The notes under the pieces are model-generated. The model ran no database searches. It saw only the letters and a program-made list of their open reading frames with translations, and was not told where the DNA came from. From Streptomyces europaeiscabiei (lineage in GTDB: Bacteria; Actinomycetota; Actinomycetes; Streptomycetales; Streptomycetaceae), in NCBI RefSeq assembly GCF_001550375.1, contig NZ_LRTR01000820.1, forward strand, positions 1 to 64,000: DNA of 64,000 bases. Reading direction: 5' to 3'. Positions 28,101 through 34,917 of this stretch are shown here, piece after piece; position 1 is the first letter of the stretch, and each line of letters begins with the position of its first letter. The position numbers were made by a program, and so were the translations under genes.

Positions 28101-29083
28101 ACCTCCTGCGGGGTCGGCGGTTCCGGCAGCTCGTAGTCGACGGTGCCGGTGAACTCGTCGGCGGTCATCCGCTCCTCGCCGATGACCGCGTCCGCCGGGA
28201 ACGGCATCCCGAACACCCGCGCCGCCACGTCGAGGATGCCCTCGCCCTCCTTGCCCGGCGCACCCTCACCCAGCGTCGCCGAGGTCGCCACCGGGCAGAT
28301 CGACCCCAGCGGTCTGCCGGGCCGGGACGCGCCGGTGGCGGCGGCCAGCCGGCGCAGCAGCATCGCCACGTCGGTGCCCTGCGCGCCGTCGTACGTGTGG
28401 AACTCGTCCAGCACGACGTACTCGGGCTCGGCGCCGTCCCACAGGCTGCGGTCCTCTCCCCGCTGCAACAGCAGGTCGAGCATCTTGTAGTTGGTGATCA
28501 GCACGTCGGGCGGCGAGTGGCGCATCTCCTCGCGTCGCGTCATCACCCGCCGGAAGTCCGTGTCGGGCCGGTCTCCGATGTACAGGCCCGCCGTCACCTG
28601 GGCCAGCTCCGGCCGCGCCAGGTACTCCCCGATGCGCCCGGCCTGGTCCGTGGCGAGCGCGTTCATCGGGTACAGCAGGACGGCCTTGATCCCGGCCCGC
28701 CCCTCGGCTTTCCGCCGCCGGCAGTGGTCCAGTACGGGGATCAGGAACGACTCGGTCTTGCCGGAGCCGGTGCCGGTGGTCACCAGCGTCGGCCTGGCGG
28801 GCCCGTGCAGCGTGGACAGCCGCGCCCAGGCCTTGGCCTGGTGCCGCCACGGGGCGAACCCCGGGAAACCGGCCGACCACTCCAGCTCCCGCCGCCAGTC
28901 GTCGTCGGCGACGTGGAACGGCGTCCTGATCCGCAGGTAGGGCCCGCGGAAAATACCGGTCTCGGGATGCCCGAGGAAGCGTTCGAGTGCGCCGCGGGTG
29001 TCCTCGTCGGCGAGGGCGTACGTCGTCGTGAGGTACTGCGTCAGACTGCCGCGAAGCTGCGCGGCGGCCATGGTGGGCTTCAC
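22130..29083 (-). CDS. Giant YprA-family DEAD/DEAH helicase with DUF1998 module and C-terminal nuclease-like domain
   Basis: A 2317-residue SF2 helicase. VTTGTGSGKTESF (Walker A, residues 101-113), VVLDEFHTYDG (DEFH box, about 223-232) and ATSATLGEG (motif III, about 266-274) are followed after a long insert with CxxC pairs (VYCRNCGRSGW) by TPTLELGIDIGDLSAVLL and YVQRAGRAGRRTGN (motifs V-VI, about 1110-1140). The DUF1998 region has Cys clusters ending CACREKGLDGCHQC (about 1750). About residues 1880-1920, PDILLERLD...VALYLDGYAYHATRE, look like a Vsr/PD-(D/E)XK nuclease. The last 370 residues are unassigned. AGGGGG lies 6 nt before GTG 29083. DrmA/DrmB of DISARM and DruE of Druantia share this architecture. 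Confidence 0.9.
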   Translation of the reverse strand: MKPTMAAAQLRGSLTQYLTTTYALADEDTRGALERFLGHPETGIFRGPYLRIRTPFHVADDDWRRELEWSAGFPGFAPWRHQAKAWARLSTLHGPARPTLVTTGTGSGKTESFLIPVLDHCRRRKAEGRAGIKAVLLYPMNALATDQAGRIGEYLARPELAQVTAGLYIGDRPDTDFRRVMTRREEMRHSPPDVLITNYKMLDLLLQRGEDRSLWDGAEPEYVVLDEFHTYDGAQGTDVAMLLRRLAAATGASRPGRPLGSICPVATSATLGEGAPGKEGEGILDVAARVFGMPFPADAVIGEERMTADEFTGTVDYELPEPPTPQEVVAVSGGPDVEARPDLLDLDALATRMLGRSGLDAFRVGRLLKRHDFTHGVLSLLSGEPLDEWALRDRLARFGYSWGRTARENPRLVLQALSRFVALLSAARDPDSDERRPRPLLHIEAHLWVRPVTRVLRGVGRTPEFRWYEDDRTAARRAALNAAPPGDEDPDASSGGYPSSASGQPLPGTDTAPRPAQVHLPAVYCRNCGRSGWAALSPETDPQQLVMAQDRIWRAGVGRDKRRVRYFISATARERRQALDALTGARPSDGGVDPLSVVVLDGGQGTYRLPTTGDDGDLVDAWFTLAVLDKKTADRAAKDDRCPACHTDNSIRFLGTARAALASAAVTQLFTGGDIALLPEERKTLLFNDSTQDAAHRAGYVANASYKFSLRSLLAHNLDESGAPTTLNDLIGHVLDSVDDPEALAAVVPPDLHDEPGVDRLLSGHGTGDARTWRLIGERLAFATVMEFGLRSRMGRTLELTRTAAAEVAVADPGRVTDLARDVHLTLPGQLLAVGGLPTPERYLAYVRGLLERLRLRGAVRHRWLDTWIREVGSDRYLISGRRPDGMPAFPEGVAPPRFLLDGQKEKTEFDSITGRLGWYQDWTRRCLDLDAAGATEYLRRLLPALADAGVLAVRTARDRQTRVYGLQPGHIEVRLLDDAVVNKAFVSCEDCRWQQVVAPERRTRWYGHPCPRYRCKGRLTAPQADRSTAEAEVSRFGSGPLVPERDYTGDYYRRLYLTGGTFRVVTAEHTGMLSRPERERVERAFKAGTHYTDPNVLSCTPTLELGIDIGDLSAVLLGSLPAGPANYVQRAGRAGRRTGNALVVAFGGRKARDLYYLDEPREMIAGTILPPGCYLSAVEILRRQYTARLLDLAARGELRTSDGEVLAPLPRLSSALFGTSGWCEDLADAARTRGALLVEEFLALFPDDSGGQDPDIMDGAGVSAYAAEELRAYATSGIARALQEAEEDWTGRREELRRRIAAIDEAAEQLALSDESQARERRELLAERRGAGDLLRELSQSSAHATLVDLGLLPNYSLTDTTTQLEATLYWTETPDEEDDTDGAGAAEQGAVRKVYRSETRDYERSRKLALTELAPGNAFYVNGYRHVVRALDVGSPERRAWSVWRLCPACGYVRTEEQNAEHNTAPCPRCNGREIADAGCVQRVLRPRRVLSRDKRDDARVRDDHDERDRRRYAVLTTVDIDPDRLAPGSWRHDTAVFGVDFTRHATIRTLNLGLDREDGSSTVPLAGQDVRLNPFYVCTECGGATADGRPVVDMPQHALTESVAASTPAAQHHQLWCPRRRVRKPVTGAGEQQGKGQDVPLLLAHELTTEAVRILLPASVARVKERLASFTAALFVGIAARYGGDPDHIDIAEATMPDHAGDLDADWPRRFLVVYDRLPGGTGYLHRLASADGFREVLLRARDVIEGCACREKGLDGCHQCLLRRVPAADYDKVSRGEVRQMLDELLGADGEGWRTSPVATTRHIPLQRQAESDLEILFIDTLQDWAKLAESKAAADTYTTSAGTYALDLRLTAADGSTVSWRVSQQRALDGTRPDILLERLDTPGPRVALYLDGYAYHATREHNRLADDATKRTRLRADGLRVFQLTYHDVKQWRQRIKDTGYAGAGPADPVWEPYGTPGQQRARDYYDRVGRGLPGELAETVWVNPARLLLAYLRSPEPERWRRRAEAAAAGISGADGIRATALTGEGVGESLRTALRGGMPAGGTGPIRLLSGPDASGCRLVLAADGRRTPPVWTGLTVLDDGDAALADEPTHKRRWRAWLYWSNVLQFLEHGGGDSAQLTSSMLDGFAPEVLTVTGGEGWLTSTRTPVPSPVDDLTSVGVVPAPSVPAMGSGAAVPPTHSTGAVAGDVEPVRDPGWDRVIEHLDPEEPGLADLAHALATAAVSAPHDGYELDGHGWQAELAWPAARIGVVLAPRADGHEPDYEAQDRDKAFSAAGWTVHTAAEWDPAAMIARLTERQHDSDTIRDGEPKR

Positions 29084-29181
29084 GACGGTCCCCCTTGCGA
29101 TGCCGGTGCCCTGGTGATCGATACCACCGTATAGGGGGTGGCTGACAGCCCCCTTACGGTGGTGAACCGGGCCTGACCTGG

Positions 29182-29832
29182 CTAGCCGGCCTTCTTCCAG
29201 TCGGCCAGTTCGTCGGCGAAGTCGCGGAACGACCGGTTGTTGCCGGTGGGGCGCGCGGTGACATGGCCGCCCTTGACCGCCTCTTCCATGATCTTGGGAG
29301 CGTGGGACTCGCTGTACGGAGGTTTCCCGAGGCTTTTGGTGAGGTGCTCTTTGGCCTTCATTATTTGGCCGAGATCGCGGCGGCGTTCGGCCTCCTTGAG
29401 CTGCCAGCCTGGTTTGACCTTGGGGAACGCTTCAGGGAAGAGCATCAGCCAGGCCTCCATCTCGTAGGCCGACAGGGCCAGAGCGGAAGGGCAGCACTCT
29501 TTGAAGGCGCCGCGCATCTCCTCGGTGATGCGCCGACGCACGCTGTCGTACTTCTCGTCGGCTACCGCGTCGAAATCGACGTGTATGACGACCCCGGCCA
29601 GTCTTGCCTTGTCCGCAAGGCCCTGAGCGAATCGCCTGATCTCCTGAAGGCGGGGAGAGAGCGTTGCCTGGGCACGTGCCAGCCGGACGGGCTTCCTCAT
29701 GAACTTGACTTCCGGACATGACCCCGGGTAGAGCGCGGGAATCAGGTGCTGGAGTACCTTGCAGTCGTTCGGGTCCTCGCCGGCGACCACGATGACCGAG
29801 CGTTGACGGCCGCGTACGGGCTTCGGACTCAC
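29182..29832 (-). CDS. TOPRIM-like (DUF4276-type) effector partner of the AAA ATPase
   Basis: A 216-residue protein starting at GTG 29832, which overlaps the ATPase stop (GTGA). RSVIVVAGEDPNDCKVL near residues 11-27 supplies the invariant Glu, and AGVVIHVDFDAVADEKY near 80 the D-x-D pair, the arrangement of TOPRIM metal-binding domains. PSALALSAYEMEAWLMLFPEAF is typical of DUF4276-like proteins. An AAA15 ATPase followed by a TOPRIM protein is the layout of PARIS (AriA/AriB), OLD and related abortive-infection modules. Assignment to one named system is not possible from sequence alone. Confidence 0.7.
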   Translation of the reverse strand: MSPKPVRGRQRSVIVVAGEDPNDCKVLQHLIPALYPGSCPEVKFMRKPVRLARAQATLSPRLQEIRRFAQGLADKARLAGVVIHVDFDAVADEKYDSVRRRITEEMRGAFKECCPSALALSAYEMEAWLMLFPEAFPKVKPGWQLKEAERRRDLGQIMKAKEHLTKSLGKPPYSESHAPKIMEEAVKGGHVTARPTGNNRSFRDFADELADWKKAG

Positions 29833-31103
29833 AGGGCACCCCCGAGAGCGCCCGAATACCAGAGATCGCCCAGCGGCTCGTACTCGGACTTCTCGACGAC
29901 CCGCTGAATGTCCTCCAGGCTCCGAGCCGGGATGTGGGAGGCACCGCTCGCGAGCCGTTCGCACACGATCAATTCCTCGGGCTCCAGATCGTTGACGAGG
30001 ACCGGGGAATGTGTGGTCACCAGAAACTGGCCGCGTGTACTGGCCTCGCGGAGCCTGAGCGCCAGAAGACTCAGTACATGTGGGTGGAGCCCGTGATCGA
30101 TCTCTTCGATACATGTCAGCAGCGGAGGCTCCGGATCATGAATGACCGCGAGCATGCACAGGGCTCGGACTGTGCCCCAGGACGCGTCTGCCAGGCGGGT
30201 GCGCCCTCGCAGGCGATTCTCTTCCAGTTCCACTTCGACCAGGCCGGAGCCAGGCAGGAGGGACATATGGATGTTCCGGATCTGGGGGACCGCGCTCCTG
30301 ATGTCCTCCAGGAGAAGCTCCCACGCGTCTCCGTGTTCCTGGAGGCCCAGCAGAAAGTCCGCCAGATTGGAAGCGTCGCCCTTGAGGTGCCGCCCCGACT
30401 CACTGATGGGGGAGGGCCGTCGGGCGGCCCTCACATCCGGGTCGAAGACCCGAATGCGGGAAAGGTGGTGACTCACTTCGCTGATGGCCTGGGCGGACGA
30501 ACCGCCTTCCGGCCAGGGGACGATCTGGTTCTGGTGAAGGGCGGACACCATTCGGCCGACAGTGACCCGAACGTCCTCGCTGCCGGTCTCCGAAGGGCTG
30601 TTGATCACACAGGCAGTGCTGGTCAGTTCGGCTGACGACTCCGCGTTCGGACGCGGATGCTGGGTGAACCGCTCCTGTCGGTAGAGCACGTGCTCACGGT
30701 GTCGAGGTTCGGGGAGTCGGCGCTGCGAGACGCTCAACTCGTAGCAGTCCGGAGCTTCTTCCGATGCGAAGTCCGACCAGATGCCTTCGACTCCAATAGT
30801 GATCTTCGACATCGGACTCCGGCCGCCCCGGAACGCCAGGGCGTCGAACCCTCCGCGTTCCTCCAGCGCCGGCTCGATCCCCTTCCGGGTCACGTCCCCC
30901 AGGAACTCCAACGCGTGCAACACATTCGACTTGCCCGCCGCGTTCGGCCCGACCATGACGGTCAGGGGCCCGAGCGGCAGCTTCGTGTCGGTCAGGGTGC
31001 GGAAGTTGCGCACTGTGAGACCGAGTATCCGGTGGTTCAAGCCTCGCGCCCATCGTGGACCGGCCGGGTCACGAGGACCCGGGCATCGAACTGGTCGGCG
31101 CAC
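29829..31103 (-). CDS. AAA15/OLD-type ATPase (RecF/SMC-like)
   Basis: A 424-residue ATPase. LGLTVRNFRTLTDTKLPLGPLTVMVGPNAAGKSN holds the N-terminal strand and Walker A (about 51-60). A middle insert follows. Next come the signature-like GTVRALCMLAVI, Walker B in LLTCIEEIDHGLHPHVLSLLALRLRE, and QFLVTTHSPVLVNDLEPEEL. This is the domain order of ABC-like AAA15 ATPases of OLD and AriA. The start is uncertain: GTG 31103 has AGGAACC 8 nt upstream; a TTG near 31040 would remove residues before the conserved core. It is translationally coupled to the TOPRIM gene and lies upstream of the YprA helicase operon. Confidence 0.82.
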   Translation of the reverse strand: MRRPVRCPGPRDPAGPRWARGLNHRILGLTVRNFRTLTDTKLPLGPLTVMVGPNAAGKSNVLHALEFLGDVTRKGIEPALEERGGFDALAFRGGRSPMSKITIGVEGIWSDFASEEAPDCYELSVSQRRLPEPRHREHVLYRQERFTQHPRPNAESSAELTSTACVINSPSETGSEDVRVTVGRMVSALHQNQIVPWPEGGSSAQAISEVSHHLSRIRVFDPDVRAARRPSPISESGRHLKGDASNLADFLLGLQEHGDAWELLLEDIRSAVPQIRNIHMSLLPGSGLVEVELEENRLRGRTRLADASWGTVRALCMLAVIHDPEPPLLTCIEEIDHGLHPHVLSLLALRLREASTRGQFLVTTHSPVLVNDLEPEELIVCERLASGASHIPARSLEDIQRVVEKSEYEPLGDLWYSGALGGAL

Positions 31104-31337
31104 GGCGGACGGTTCCTGAGGCAGGCTGCTGAGTGCCGCTCAGTTCCCCACGTGTGTCGTCCACTTGGCGCGTCCGACCACCGAGCATCACGAAGCGTAC
31201 AACTTGCGTCACACCGTCACCAGGTACTTGCCCACTTCAGCCATTCGGACTGAAAGGGCTCTCTTTCCACACGCCGTGGCGTGAGCGGACCCTGGCGGGA
31301 AGGGAAAGCGCGCGGGCAGTGCCGAGGGGGAGCCGCG

Positions 31338-32399
31338 ATGTCCGAACCGCTCTACGTTCCCGTTCTGCCGGTTCGGCAGCATGCCCGGATCGCCTACGAA
31401 CGCCTCCGGCCCGACATACAGGCGGCGGTCGCGCCCCTCTGGAACCTCCCACCCACTCCAGGGACGACTCCGGCGCAACTCGAGAGGGCCCACTGGCAGA
31501 AGGAAATGCGTCGGGTGAGGGGCGTGCACCGGCGCCATCCGGGCTGGATCGACGCCCCGTTCGCCGAGGCCGCGCAGATACCGGCGCTCGCCGTGATCCT
31601 GGACGAGTGCACCGCACTCAACCGCCTGCTCCGCCCGGTGACCGGCCCCGAGCGGAGCGAGGCCCAGCAGACGGCCGTGGTGGAGACCGCCCGCCGCTGC
31701 GGCTGCGGAGTCGGTGTCCGTGTCCGTATGCCGGGCGAGTGGGACGGAGCCGTAGCCGAGGCCGTCGGCACACTGCTGGACCGGGTCGACCGGGAGGTGC
31801 CCGTCGATCTGCTGCTGGACCTGGGCGCCGTCCTGCCCGGCCGCCCCGACGCGGGAAAGGAAGCGCTGCGCGCCCTGGACGCTCTGGTGGCACTGGCTGA
31901 CGACTGGCGGACCGTCGCCGTACTCGGCGGGGCGTTTCCCCACGTCGCGGACGACATGATGCAGTTCGGTGAGCCGCACGAGGAGCCCCGCGCCGACTGG
32001 GACATGTGGCACGAGATACGGGCGGGCCGCCGGGAGCGCCTCTCGCGGCTGAGATACGGCGACTACGGAGTGCAGCCTCCCGCAGCCCTTGCCACGGAGC
32101 CGGGGGACGGAGGCCCGCCCTGGGGCGTCCTCCGCTACACCACCGACCGCTCGTTCGTGCTGTGCAAGGTGGTGAACGGAGGGCCGGACCGAACGGCGGG
32201 CATCCGGGCCGCCGCCCACCGGATCCGCGATCTGCCCGACTTCCGGAAAGCGGTCGCGAGCGCCGGGGAGACTTGGCTGCGCGACTGCGCCGACGGGCCC
32301 ATGACGGACAGCGAGGGCACCGGCACCCACACCCAGTGGCTCTGGGCAGGAAACGTCCAGCACATGACGTACGTCGTCCGGTCCCTGCCCGGCACCTGA
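31338..32399 (+). CDS. Beta-family protein (T4 beta-protein-like, PF14350 type)
   Basis: A 353-residue protein with the family opening LYVPVLPVRQHARIAYERLRPDIQAAVAPLWNLPPTP. It continues with QIPALAVILDE, VPVDLLLDLGAV, a central WRTVAVLGGAFP and a C-terminal THTQWLWAGNVQHMTYVVRSL. Members are often found beside phage or defence genes, but their biochemical role is unknown. A GAGGGGGAG site precedes the ATG at 31338. It is divergent from the AAA ATPase gene and convergent with the STAND-like gene. Confidence 0.72.
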   Translation: MSEPLYVPVLPVRQHARIAYERLRPDIQAAVAPLWNLPPTPGTTPAQLERAHWQKEMRRVRGVHRRHPGWIDAPFAEAAQIPALAVILDECTALNRLLRPVTGPERSEAQQTAVVETARRCGCGVGVRVRMPGEWDGAVAEAVGTLLDRVDREVPVDLLLDLGAVLPGRPDAGKEALRALDALVALADDWRTVAVLGGAFPHVADDMMQFGEPHEEPRADWDMWHEIRAGRRERLSRLRYGDYGVQPPAALATEPGDGGPPWGVLRYTTDRSFVLCKVVNGGPDRTAGIRAAAHRIRDLPDFRKAVASAGETWLRDCADGPMTDSEGTGTHTQWLWAGNVQHMTYVVRSLPGT

Positions 32400-32460
32400 A
32401 CTGCCCTGGCGGAGGTGGCTCTCCGCTCGGTCCGATCCTGCTCAGCTCCACGAGCCGGTG

Positions 32461-34521
32461 TTACTGATCCATCGCTTCGGCAAGCGCATCGATGACAGGG
32501 GTCCATACTTCACGCTTGCCCTCGAATGTCAGCACACCCTCTCTTTCCTTTCCTGAGAAGCGGTGCGGCATCCAGTCGGGAGCCAAGTGGATCATTGGGC
32601 CATCAAGGGTCACGACTCCACGCTTCTGCAGCACGGTGATCACCTTCCGGAAATCCGGTCCTTTTATTGACTGTCGCCCTTCGAGCTTCTTGTCGAAGAC
32701 GGCCGGGGTTCCCTTGTGTCCATGATTCCGGAGGAGGTTCATCAACATTTTGATGAACCGGAGGGCGCGTTCGTCCGGCTCGGCCCCGGGTAGCTCCATC
32801 GTCTTTTGGTGGGCGTACCACGGGTAGCCGAGAGAGATTCCTTCGGGAAGCCGGATCTCGAAGCTGTCGTCCGGTGGATTTCCGACGAGTTCCCCTTCGC
32901 ACAGAAAGTGACCCGCCAGTTCGAATGTCACGTTCGCCCACCCGTCGGCCGGGCTGTTCGCGGTTCCGGTTTGCCGCAGGGAAACCTGTACCGTATCCGC
33001 AGAGACTTTCAAATCTCTGCATCGAATGAAGCAGTCCGGTCCGAAGTTTGCAGTTCCTGAAGAGGAAGCGACCGTGACCTTTGAGGGGAAGGTGAGTGAG
33101 AGGGAGGCCAGTGGGCCCTTGAGATCAATCACTCCGGTCTGGTCGAGGAAAATCTCGAAACTGAGACTGTGGCTTTTCCCGATACTCTCCCAGAGGGTCA
33201 ACTCGCCGTTGACGGTGAGGATGTCGAGGTCGTCCTGCGTCGCGAGATGGGGGTCCGGCCCCGAAATGCTGGCTGAGACCTCTACGTCGTGGCGCTCGGA
33301 AGCCATCAGCGAAGAATGGAGCGCCGCGAACTGCCACTCGTCGATCATGAGATCGGCATCCTTGGCGGAGACGAAATCGAAGAGCAGGCCGGTGGACACG
33401 CCGACTTCCTGCAGCTTTTCACGGATTGCGGTGTCCGAGAAAAGCTGGGCGGCGATGTAGGCCGAGAAGACGGGGCTCGCCCAGTCCTGCTCGGAGCGGA
33501 ACGGGTGGTCTTCGATGAATGGGCGGATCTTGTTCGCGTACTCGCCCCGCAGGGAGTTGTCGCACCAGGACAGGGAGGGCGGTGCCGTACCCATGAGGTG
33601 ATGTGCGAGCCAGTCGATCTGCTCGGTCGGTGTGTAGACCTCAACGGGCGGAAGATTGAGTTGCTTGGCGAGTTCCTCGGCCTTTCTCTGCTCACGTTTC
33701 AGCAGTTGCTGAATGATTTGAGCGAGGACTTCGATCCTGCGTCCGTTTCCAACCTCTGCTTCGAAAGCGGTGCGAACCTTCAGGAGGTTTCCCCTCTCCA
33801 GGAGAAGGGAAACGGCGTCAAGTACCGGAGCGTATCCGACGAAAGATTCGGACTCGCTTCCGTCCACGGCTCCGGCAAGCGCACCGATAACGGTGTCCCG
33901 TGCCGTGATGTACGCCTCGCTCTCCTTGTTCTGCGCTTCACCCACCCGGATGTCAACGTACTTGTTTCGCTGCCCGGCGTCAAAATGAGAGATTTCGAAC
34001 CAGTTGACGCCGCCTCCGGGGAGCTTTGCCCAAATATCCTCAAGGACTCGCTCCCGGCCGAACAGAATCAGTGAATGACTGCCGGAGGAAGCTTCGAAAA
34101 GTGTTTGAATGAATTCATGCCAAGAGGGCCCGGAAACCCTCATTCTCGCTTCGTCCAGAGCGTCGATCAGAATAAAAGCATTCGGATCCTCCGTGAGTTC
34201 CTCCAGAGCATTCGCTGACTTTCTGTAGTCGCGCAGTCTCGCTCGTAGAGCGTCCCCACTCACTGCCATGTCCCTGTTGAGCAACCACAAGGGGACCTTC
34301 TTGACGGCCGAAATCTGCTCCGCAAGTCGCGACTTTCCGGTGGCGCCTCGGGCGGAAATCAAGGTGATCTCTGGTGAATCGCTCCGATCCACCACCTTCA
34401 AGTTGGGTGGGACGAACGAGTTCCGTGATTCTGCAACATCAAAAGACTTACTTCCCTGGCCGACGAAGTTGCCGCCGGGCAGTAAGGTCAGGAGTTCATC
34501 GAATGAAATGATCTCGCCCAT
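32461..34521 (-). CDS. STAND/NACHT-like P-loop NTPase of low GC content
   Basis: A 686-residue protein. Walker A is ARGATGKS (58-65), and Walker B AFILIDALDEARM (115-127) has the D-x-x-DE pattern typical of NACHT/STAND signalling ATPases. A helical middle (about 200-330) leads to beta-rich stretches (about 390-560: SASISGPDPHL, TVNGELTLWESI, SLTFPSKVTVASSSG). The tail is winged-helix-like (RFIKMLMNLLRNHGHKG, VITVLQKRGVVTLDG). No known effector domain is evident. Codon use is clearly less GC-biased than the neighbours, pointing to recent transfer. A phage-sensing role like Avs proteins is inferred from the ATPase type and location. Confidence 0.75.
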   Translation of the reverse strand: MGEIISFDELLTLLPGGNFVGQGSKSFDVAESRNSFVPPNLKVVDRSDSPEITLISARGATGKSRLAEQISAVKKVPLWLLNRDMAVSGDALRARLRDYRKSANALEELTEDPNAFILIDALDEARMRVSGPSWHEFIQTLFEASSGSHSLILFGRERVLEDIWAKLPGGGVNWFEISHFDAGQRNKYVDIRVGEAQNKESEAYITARDTVIGALAGAVDGSESESFVGYAPVLDAVSLLLERGNLLKVRTAFEAEVGNGRRIEVLAQIIQQLLKREQRKAEELAKQLNLPPVEVYTPTEQIDWLAHHLMGTAPPSLSWCDNSLRGEYANKIRPFIEDHPFRSEQDWASPVFSAYIAAQLFSDTAIREKLQEVGVSTGLLFDFVSAKDADLMIDEWQFAALHSSLMASERHDVEVSASISGPDPHLATQDDLDILTVNGELTLWESIGKSHSLSFEIFLDQTGVIDLKGPLASLSLTFPSKVTVASSSGTANFGPDCFIRCRDLKVSADTVQVSLRQTGTANSPADGWANVTFELAGHFLCEGELVGNPPDDSFEIRLPEGISLGYPWYAHQKTMELPGAEPDERALRFIKMLMNLLRNHGHKGTPAVFDKKLEGRQSIKGPDFRKVITVLQKRGVVTLDGPMIHLAPDWMPHRFSGKEREGVLTFEGKREVWTPVIDALAEAMDQ

Positions 34522-34716
34522 GATCTCGCCTATCTTTCCGTGATCGCATTTCTGTCATGTGGGGGCAACAGTTCGACCGGCTGGTGGTCCTCCGCCTCTC
34601 GAAACCGCGGCGACTTTGCTGATGCCGCGTCAGGGCTGAGCCTGCCATGACGAACGAGTCTTTCAGAAGGAGGAGAGCGGCATCAGTCGGTTCCCGGATC
34701 CGCAGACCGACTTGGG
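34522..34716. other. Stretch between the STAND gene and the right repeat, no gene seen
   Basis: It holds the promoter region of the STAND-like gene. From about 34689 the sequence (CCCGGATCCG, CAG-ACCGACT) resembles the last 30 nt of rnpB, leading into the 13-bp repeat. No other gene or hairpin was recognised. Confidence 0.4.
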
Positions 34717-34729
34717 CTCGTCTGCCGCT
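34717..34729 (+). repeat. 13-bp direct repeat, right copy (possible attR core)
   Basis: CTCGTCTGCCGCT is identical to 8773-8785 at the rnpB 3' end. The preceding CAGACCGACT matches the rnpB CAGCCCGACT but with six extra bases (TGGGCT) before CGTCTGCCGCT. Homology of the adjoining relic at 34730-34851 to a functional ATP-binding gene stops right here, so this is a recombination junction. Confidence 0.5.
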
Positions 34730-34851
34730 GGCCCCCGCCCCGGCTCTTCGTCACCGGGCGGCTTGTGGGCGGTGGGTGGCGGTGCGCGATCGGCATGGGT
34801 GTCGGTGGCCTCGGTGCGCAGGATGGGCGGGCTGCTCTCGGTTTGAGTCAC
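34730..34851 (-). pseudogene. Fragment of an RsbW-like ATP-binding protein gene
   Basis: On the minus strand, PPILRTEATDTHADRAPP, PTAHKPPGDEEPGRG align with LRVEVTDTRTERVPP, LTAQEPPGDEESGRG of the intact gene at 36522. Homology ends at GRG, exactly where the 13-bp repeat begins. The N-terminal N-box part and the C-terminus are both missing. Confidence 0.7.
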
Positions 34852-34880
34852 ATGCCGTTCGCAGGGTGTTTGTAAATGTC

Positions 34881-34908
34881 TTGACTTGTCATCCGTGTGA
34901 CCTCTAAT
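34881..34908 (+). promoter_or_regulatory. Sigma-70-type promoter of the metalloprotease gene
   Basis: TTGACT (34881-34886), a 16-bp spacer and TCTAAT (34903-34908) match the housekeeping consensus in five of six positions each. The start point would be near 34915, only about 3 nt before GTG 34918. Confidence 0.55.
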
Positions 34909-34917
34909 TTCCCAAGA

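Noticed and set aside
22130..29083. Naming the large helicase druE or drmA
   Set aside because: The shared domains do not decide the subtype; a phylogeny is needed and the neighbours match neither system.
22169..29134. A 2321-codon open frame on the plus strand opposite the YprA-like helicase
   Set aside because: It is the antisense shadow caused by GC-rich third positions. It has no domain character, while the minus strand has all helicase motifs.
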